64,000 nucleotides of DNA, taken from contig NZ_JACHMY010000001.1 of NCBI RefSeq assembly GCF_014205135.1, positions 1,736,001-1,800,000 on the forward strand. The letters run 5' to 3'. Shown piece after piece: positions 59,911 through 64,000 of the stretch (positions within the stretch are counted from its first letter, which is position 1; every line of letters starts with the position of its first letter). A program made the position numbers and the translations under genes. Source of the DNA: Kribbella italica (GTDB lineage: Bacteria > Actinomycetota > Actinomycetes > Propionibacteriales > Kribbellaceae). Under the pieces are notes generated by a model that was not told where the DNA came from, made no database searches, and worked only from the letters and a program-made list of their open reading frames with translations.

Positions 59911-61623
59911 GTGGCGGTAGTGGCTCTGTCCCCGCAAGCGAGGTCGGAGGCCATCGACGCGATGGCGGACGGCCGCGAACTGGACGTCCTGGTGATCGGC
60001 GGCGGGGTGGTCGGCACCGGGTCGGCCCTGGACGCCGCGACCCGGGGCCTGACCACCGGGCTGCTGGAGGCCCGCGACTACGCGAGCGGGACCTCCAGCC
60101 GGTCCAGCAAGCTGATGCACGGTGGCTTGCGGTACCTGGAGATGCTCGACTTCCGGCTGGTGCACGAGGCGTTGCAGGAGCGCGGCCTGCTCCTGCAACG
60201 CCTGGCACCGCACCTGGTCAAGCCGGTGCCCTTCCTCTACCCGCTCCAGCACCGCTGGTGGGAGCGGTTCTACGCCGGCGCCGGCGTCGCCCTGTACGAC
60301 GCGATGGCGGTCAGTTCGGGTAACGGCGCCGGCCTCCCGATGCACCGGCACCTGACCCGGCGCGGCGCGATGCGACTGGTGCCGAGCCTGAAGAAGTCGG
60401 CGCTGGTCGGCGCCCTGCAGTACTACGACGCGCAGGTCGACGACGCCCGGCACACGATGGAGCTGGCCCGCACGGCGGCGTCGTACGGCGCGCACGTCGC
60501 GAACCGGGTCAAGGTGACCGGCTTCCTGCGCCAGGGCGAGCGGGTGACCGGCGTCCAGGCCAAGGACCTAGAGAGCGGCCGCGAGTTCGAGGTCCGCGCC
60601 AAGCAGGTCGTCAACGCGACCGGCGTGTGGACCGACGACACCCAGGCGATGGTCGGCGAGCGCGGGCAGTACCACGTGCGCGCGTCGAAGGGCATCCACC
60701 TGGTCGTGCCGAAGGACCGGATCCAGTCCAGCAGCGGGATGATCCTGCGGACCGAGAAGTCCGTCCTGTTCATCATCCCGTGGGGCCGGCACTGGCTGAT
60801 CGGTACCACCGACACCGACTGGAACCTGGACAAGGCCCACCCGGCCGCGACCAGCAAGGACATCGAGTACCTGCTCGACCACGTGAACGCGGTGCTGAAC
60901 ACGCCGCTGACCCGCGAGGACGTCGAGGGCGTGTACGCCGGGCTGCGGCCGCTGCTGGCCGGCGAGTCGGAGAGCACGTCCAAGCTGTCCCGCGAGCACG
61001 TCGTCGCGCACGCGGCGCCGGGACTCGTGGTGGTTGCCGGCGGCAAGTACACGACGTACCGGGTGATGGCCAAGGACGCGATCGACGCGGTCGCCAACGC
61101 GCTCGACGGCCGGGTCCCGAAGTGCACCACCAAGACGATCCCGCTGGTCGGCGCGGACGGTTATCCGGCGCTGTGGAACCAGCGGCACCTGATCGCGCGG
61201 GAGTCCGGGCTGCACGTGGCCCGGATCGAGCACCTGCTCAACCGGTACGGCGCGCTGATCAGCGAGGTGCTCGCGCTGGTCAAGGAGGACCCGTCACTGG
61301 GCGACCAGCTGCCGGGGACGCAGGACTACCTGAAGGCCGAGGTCGTGTACGCGGCCCGCTCCGAGGGCGCCCGGCACCTGGACGACGTACTGGCCCGGCG
61401 GACCCGGATCTCGATCGAGGCCTGGGACCGCGGCGCGGGCGCGGCCGACGCCGCGGCGCGGCTGATCGCGCCGGAGCTCGGCTGGGACGAGGCCACGATC
61501 GAGCGCGAGGTGTCCTTCTACCTGCAGCGGGTCCAGTCCGAGCGCGACTCGCAGGACCAGCCGGACGACGAGTCGGCCGACAAGGTGCGCCTGGGCGCGC
61601 CGGACATTGTCTCGCCGGCCTGA
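59911..61623 (+). CDS. glpD: Aerobic glycerol-3-phosphate dehydrogenase
   Basis: A 570-residue FAD enzyme, membrane-associated, that oxidises glycerol 3-phosphate to dihydroxyacetone phosphate and feeds electrons to quinone. The FAD site is VLVIGGGVVGTGSALDAATRG; SSRSSKLMHGGLRYLE and GIHLVVPKDR are family motifs, and the C-terminal helical domain follows about residue 390. GTG 59911 has GGAAGG upstream; the upstream frame overlaps glpK and is not used. Last of the operon, followed by a terminator. Confidence 0.96.
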   Translation: MAVVALSPQARSEAIDAMADGRELDVLVIGGGVVGTGSALDAATRGLTTGLLEARDYASGTSSRSSKLMHGGLRYLEMLDFRLVHEALQERGLLLQRLAPHLVKPVPFLYPLQHRWWERFYAGAGVALYDAMAVSSGNGAGLPMHRHLTRRGAMRLVPSLKKSALVGALQYYDAQVDDARHTMELARTAASYGAHVANRVKVTGFLRQGERVTGVQAKDLESGREFEVRAKQVVNATGVWTDDTQAMVGERGQYHVRASKGIHLVVPKDRIQSSSGMILRTEKSVLFIIPWGRHWLIGTTDTDWNLDKAHPAATSKDIEYLLDHVNAVLNTPLTREDVEGVYAGLRPLLAGESESTSKLSREHVVAHAAPGLVVVAGGKYTTYRVMAKDAIDAVANALDGRVPKCTTKTIPLVGADGYPALWNQRHLIARESGLHVARIEHLLNRYGALISEVLALVKEDPSLGDQLPGTQDYLKAEVVYAARSEGARHLDDVLARRTRISIEAWDRGAGAADAAARLIAPELGWDEATIEREVSFYLQRVQSERDSQDQPDDESADKVRLGAPDIVSPA

Positions 61624-61631
61624 CAAATGCT

Positions 61632-61666
61632 TGCCCGGAGCACCTTCGTGGGGGGTGCTCCGGGCA
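61632..61666. terminator. Hairpin terminator after glpD
   Basis: 13-bp stem TGCCCGGAGCACC / GGTGCTCCGGGCA with a 9-nt loop, between convergent glpD and the dehydrogenase-like gene. Confidence 0.8.
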
Positions 61667-61674
61667 GAGTCCGG

Positions 61675-62652
61675 TCAGAAGGTGGCGCCGAGCTCGAGCA
61701 GGCGCTCGACGGCGTACGACGGGTCGATGAGTGACTCGGGCGTGTGCAGGCCCGGTGCGGCGGGGGTGCTCGTGAGCCCGAGCAGACTCTCCACGCCCAG
61801 GGTGATCCCGAGGGCTGTCAGCGGCCGCTGACCGGCGGAGTGTGTGAGGTAGCGGGTTGTCGTGTGGGCGTTGCCGGCGCGGTCGGTGCCTTCGAGGTCG
61901 ATGCGGACCTCGACCGACGCCTGACCACCCGTACGGCGGCCCGCGGACTCGCCGACGCCCATGTCGAAACGGACGTCGGCCGCGCCGGTCGCGAGGGCCA
62001 GGCTGGTGACGTCGAGAATCGGGAGGCTCTGGGCGGCGTACACCGAGCCGTCGGCGCTGACCAGCTCCGCGTCGACGTCGGTGATCCACTGGAAGGTGCC
62101 GTCGCGGCGGACGAGTCCGGCGGTGGTCGCGGTCGACCAGCGTTCGAGGTCGGCGGCGCCGGCCGGGCCGCCGATGTCCAGCTCGTCCAGCAGCGCTTGG
62201 ACGCGGACGCTGTCGACGCGGGCGAAGTCCTGCGCCACCGCGAGCGTCGCCAGGACGGCGATGCCCGCGCACCAGTGGCTGGCGACCAGGATCGGAGCGG
62301 CGGTCGGCCGCTGCGCGGCGGCGACGATCTCCGGCGACGTGTCGACGAGGGCGCTGGAGATGCTGAGGTACGGCACGCCATGGTCCTGCGCGTAGTGCAG
62401 GCCGTTGTGGTGGGAGTCCCACAAGGCGGCGACGACGGCCGAGTAGGTGTGGCCGGCGGGCAGGCCGAGGCCACGGCTGCGCAGATCGATCGTCACGGCG
62501 GTCGCGCCGCCGAGCTCGTCGGCGACCTTCTGGGCGCGGCCGAGGTCGCGGCCGGCGATGGTGATCGGCAGGTTCGGGTGCTGCCGGCGCAGCTGCCGCG
62601 CGGTGTCGGATCCGGCCTGGCCGGTGCCGCCGAGGATGAGGACGGGGTGCAT
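61675..62652 (-). CDS. Saccharopine-dehydrogenase-like NAD(P)-binding protein
   Basis: A 325-residue protein. The Rossmann start MHPVLILGGTGQAGSDTARQL has the GGTGxxG motif, followed by TIAGRDLGRAQKVADEL; the remainder is like the saccharopine dehydrogenase/homospermidine synthase-related group. It is probably an oxidoreductase of unknown substrate. It is divergent from a TetR gene with a 48-bp intergenic region that holds two palindromes, so it is the probable target of that repressor. Confidence 0.8.
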   Translation of the reverse strand: MHPVLILGGTGQAGSDTARQLRRQHPNLPITIAGRDLGRAQKVADELGGATAVTIDLRSRGLGLPAGHTYSAVVAALWDSHHNGLHYAQDHGVPYLSISSALVDTSPEIVAAAQRPTAAPILVASHWCAGIAVLATLAVAQDFARVDSVRVQALLDELDIGGPAGAADLERWSTATTAGLVRRDGTFQWITDVDAELVSADGSVYAAQSLPILDVTSLALATGAADVRFDMGVGESAGRRTGGQASVEVRIDLEGTDRAGNAHTTTRYLTHSAGQRPLTALGITLGVESLLGLTSTPAAPGLHTPESLIDPSYAVERLLELGATF

Positions 62653-62664
62653 GTGCGCTCCTTG

Positions 62665-62690
62665 CTACATTTTGTAGGTTACATCTTGTA
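62665..62690. promoter_or_regulatory. Paired TetR-type operators
   Basis: CTACA-TTT-TGTAG (62665-62677) is followed two bases later by TACA-TCT-TGTA (62680-62690). Both palindromes sit between the divergent dehydrogenase-like and tetR starts and share the arm TACA/TGTA. Confidence 0.7.
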
Positions 62691-62700
62691 GGATAGGCAC

Positions 62701-63243
62701 ATGACAGTGCGGTTGAGCAAACAGGCCAGACGCGAGCAGCTGCTCGAGGCCGCGGTTACCGTGGTCCGGACGCGCGGCGCCGACGGGCTGACGCTGGTCA
62801 CGCTGGCGGAGGCCGCCGGGGTGAGCCGGCCGATCGTCTACGACCACTTCGGGACCCGGGCGGGGTTGCTGATCGAGCTGTACCGGCGGCTGGACGAGCG
62901 GCACAAGACCGCGATCGAGCGCGCCGTACGGGAGGCGGCGCCGGAGGTCGACGACATCGCGCGGGTGGTCAGCGCGGCGTACTTCGCGTGCGTCCGTGAG
63001 ATGCCGGAGCTGGCCGCGGTCTCGGCCGCGGTGAAGGGGACTCCGGAGATGGAGGCCGTCCAGCGGGAGCTGCTCGACGGGTACGTCGAGCTGATGGCGG
63101 CCGCGCTCGCGCCGTACTCGACGTTGGCGCCCGGCGCGTTGCGGCTGCGCTGCGTCGGCGTACTGGGAGCGGCCGAGGCGCTGGCTCGTGAGGACGGCGG
63201 TGAAGCTGCCCTGACCGCGCTGATCGTCGGTGGGATCCAGTGA
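62701..63243 (+). CDS. TetR-family repressor
   Basis: A 180-residue regulator: the N-terminal HTH TLVTLAEAAGVSRPIVYDHFGTRAGLLIELY follows an alpha1 helix; the C-terminal ligand domain is helical and variable. ATG 62701 lies next to the paired palindromes, so autoregulation is expected. The ligand is unknown. Confidence 0.92.
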   Translation: MTVRLSKQARREQLLEAAVTVVRTRGADGLTLVTLAEAAGVSRPIVYDHFGTRAGLLIELYRRLDERHKTAIERAVREAAPEVDDIARVVSAAYFACVREMPELAAVSAAVKGTPEMEAVQRELLDGYVELMAAALAPYSTLAPGALRLRCVGVLGAAEALAREDGGEAALTALIVGGIQ

Positions 63244-63299
63244 GCGGTTGGTGAGCTGACTTCCGTAGGTTGGCCGGGACCGACTGACGGGAGAGATCG

Positions 63300-63770
63300 A
63301 TGTACCACCGGTTCGTGGCGGCGCAGGTCCGCAAGGCGTTCGCGGAGATCACCGCCGGCAACTGGGAGGCGATGGTGCGGGGGATGGCGCCGGAGTTCAC
63401 CTACCGGTTCTACGGCGATCACGCGTTGTCGGGGGAGCGGCACACGCACGACGCCTTGCGCGCGTGGTGGCGGCGGGCGTTCCGGTTGATGCCCGAGACC
63501 CGGTTCACGGTGAACGACGTGCTGGTCGCGGGGTGGCCGTGGAACACGCGGGTCGCGACGGCGGTCACCGTCGACGTCGGGCTGGTCGACGGTACGACGT
63601 ACCAGAACGTGGTGCATCAGTTCCTGCGGATGAGGTGGGGCAAGATCACCGAGGTCCGGACGCTGGAGGACACGGCGGTGCTGGAGCGGGCCCTCGACCG
63701 GCTGGCGGTGGCCGGGTACGAGGAGGCGCACGCGGCGCCGATCACCGACGGGGTTCCGGCCGGGCGCTGA
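63300..63770 (+). CDS. NTF2-like (SnoaL-type) protein
   Basis: A 156-residue NTF2-fold protein: VRKAFAEITAGNWEAMVRGMAPEFTYRFYGDHALSGER and the closing strand HQFLRMRWGKITEVRTLED. May be a ketosteroid-isomerase-like enzyme or binding protein; no catalytic Asp pair is evident. ATG 63300 follows GGGAGAG. It starts 56 bp after the tetR stop on the same strand and may be in its regulon. Confidence 0.75.
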   Translation: MYHRFVAAQVRKAFAEITAGNWEAMVRGMAPEFTYRFYGDHALSGERHTHDALRAWWRRAFRLMPETRFTVNDVLVAGWPWNTRVATAVTVDVGLVDGTTYQNVVHQFLRMRWGKITEVRTLEDTAVLERALDRLAVAGYEEAHAAPITDGVPAGR

Positions 63771-63857
63771 CGGTGTGGCCGCGACCTCGGAGGGTTTGCG
63801 CGCCCGGCATAGTGTCGGGTCGGAACATCGTCACGGGGATGTGGTCTGGAGGAGTGA

Positions 63858-64000
63858 ATGGATCGGATCGCCGAGCTGATCGAGTCAGCTGAGGCGGAAG
63901 CGGTGTGGGGCTACGAGAGTTCGGCCTCACCTGCGGTGGCAGAGTCGCTAGGGCTCGCGGGCCGCCGGATCGGTGGTGGTGTCGTGCTGGCGGTGCCCGA
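63858..64000 (+). CDS. Unidentified protein, N-terminal part only
   Basis: ATG 63858 follows GGAGGAGTGA; 47 codons are visible before the window ends. The opening MDRIAELIESAEAEAVWGYE and GRRIGGGVVLAVP resembles the start of some actinobacterial GNAT-type acetyltransferases, but there is too little to assign it. Confidence 0.5.
   Translation, partial: MDRIAELIESAEAEAVWGYESSASPAVAESLGLAGRRIGGGVVLAVP

Noticed and set aside
55014..60056. A 1680-residue minus-strand open frame spanning the STAND gene and the antisense of glpF, glpK and part of glpD.
   Set aside because: Only the part from 57302 down has domain content; the rest is a GC-rich shadow of well-supported plus-strand genes.
63781..63857. 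tRNA or other RNA gene near the right end.
   Set aside because: No cloverleaf or anticodon arm could be formed; I also saw no tRNA or rRNA elsewhere in the window.

Overview
The window is high-GC actinobacterial DNA. Three things point that way. It holds a mycothiol-biosynthesis cluster with mshC, an F420-type luciferase-like oxidoreductase and a GAF-ANTAR regulator. GTG starts and GTGA or ATGA gene overlaps are frequent. Base composition is that of Propionibacteriales or Streptomyces-type genomes. A Kribbella-like soil organism is my best guess, but this is inference, not proof.

Layout: (1) 1-2112 (-) is a stress-signalling group: a GAF-ANTAR sensor, a STAS anti-anti-sigma protein, a small CxxC protein and an RsbQ-type hydrolase cut by the window edge. 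(2) 2194-6402 holds a decayed serine-hydrolase pseudogene and small housekeeping or accessory genes (VOC, DinB-like, NTF2-like, DHFR-like, a DUF2975/XRE pair, DUF4287). (3) 6558-13200 (-) is a tightly overlapping catabolic operon: sugar-type ABC importer, EthD-like protein, Gfo/Idh/MocA oxidoreductase, Tm-1-like (UPF0261) protein and PEP-hydrolase-like TIM barrel. It diverges from a ROK regulator across a palindromic operator. (4) 14561-19336 has an orphan siderophore-type binding lipoprotein behind an iron-box-like site, a LysR effector domain without HTH next to DUF5997, an alpha carbonic anhydrase and an M20 hydrolase. (5) 19337-30254 is the accessory region: repeat-bearing non-coding DNA, LysR/MFS, a frameshifted acetyltransferase, then a low-GC two-gene locus encoding a 2036-residue Cap4-like nuclease/STAND NTPase and a helical partner, followed by an array of small stem-loops. 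(6) 30255-39731 has an aldo/keto reductase, an F420 oxidoreductase, uppP, corA and the phosphatase-DUF3090-SCO1664-mshC cluster, interrupted by an AraC/NmrA pair. (7) 39757-46642 has AraC/SDR, a 26-bp tandem repeat, cell-envelope proteins (choice-of-anchor P, L,D-transpeptidase, polysaccharide deacetylase), MerR, PAC2 and a HAD hydrolase. (8) 46691-54559 (+) is a dpp/opp-type peptide importer with two binding lipoproteins, closed by a strong terminator. (9) 54644-57302 (-) has a STAND/TPR regulator and a sigma region-4-only protein. (10) 57371-61666 is the glycerol operon glpF-glpK-glpD behind a perfect 19-bp palindrome. (11) The right end has a TetR-controlled dehydrogenase, an NTF2-like protein and a gene that runs off the edge.

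The best candidate for an under-described system is the two-gene locus at 22754-29516. By architecture it belongs with the antiviral STAND (Avs) proteins. It is clearly lower in GC than its neighbours, sits beside a broken gene, and carries a co-encoded helical protein that I cannot assign to a family.
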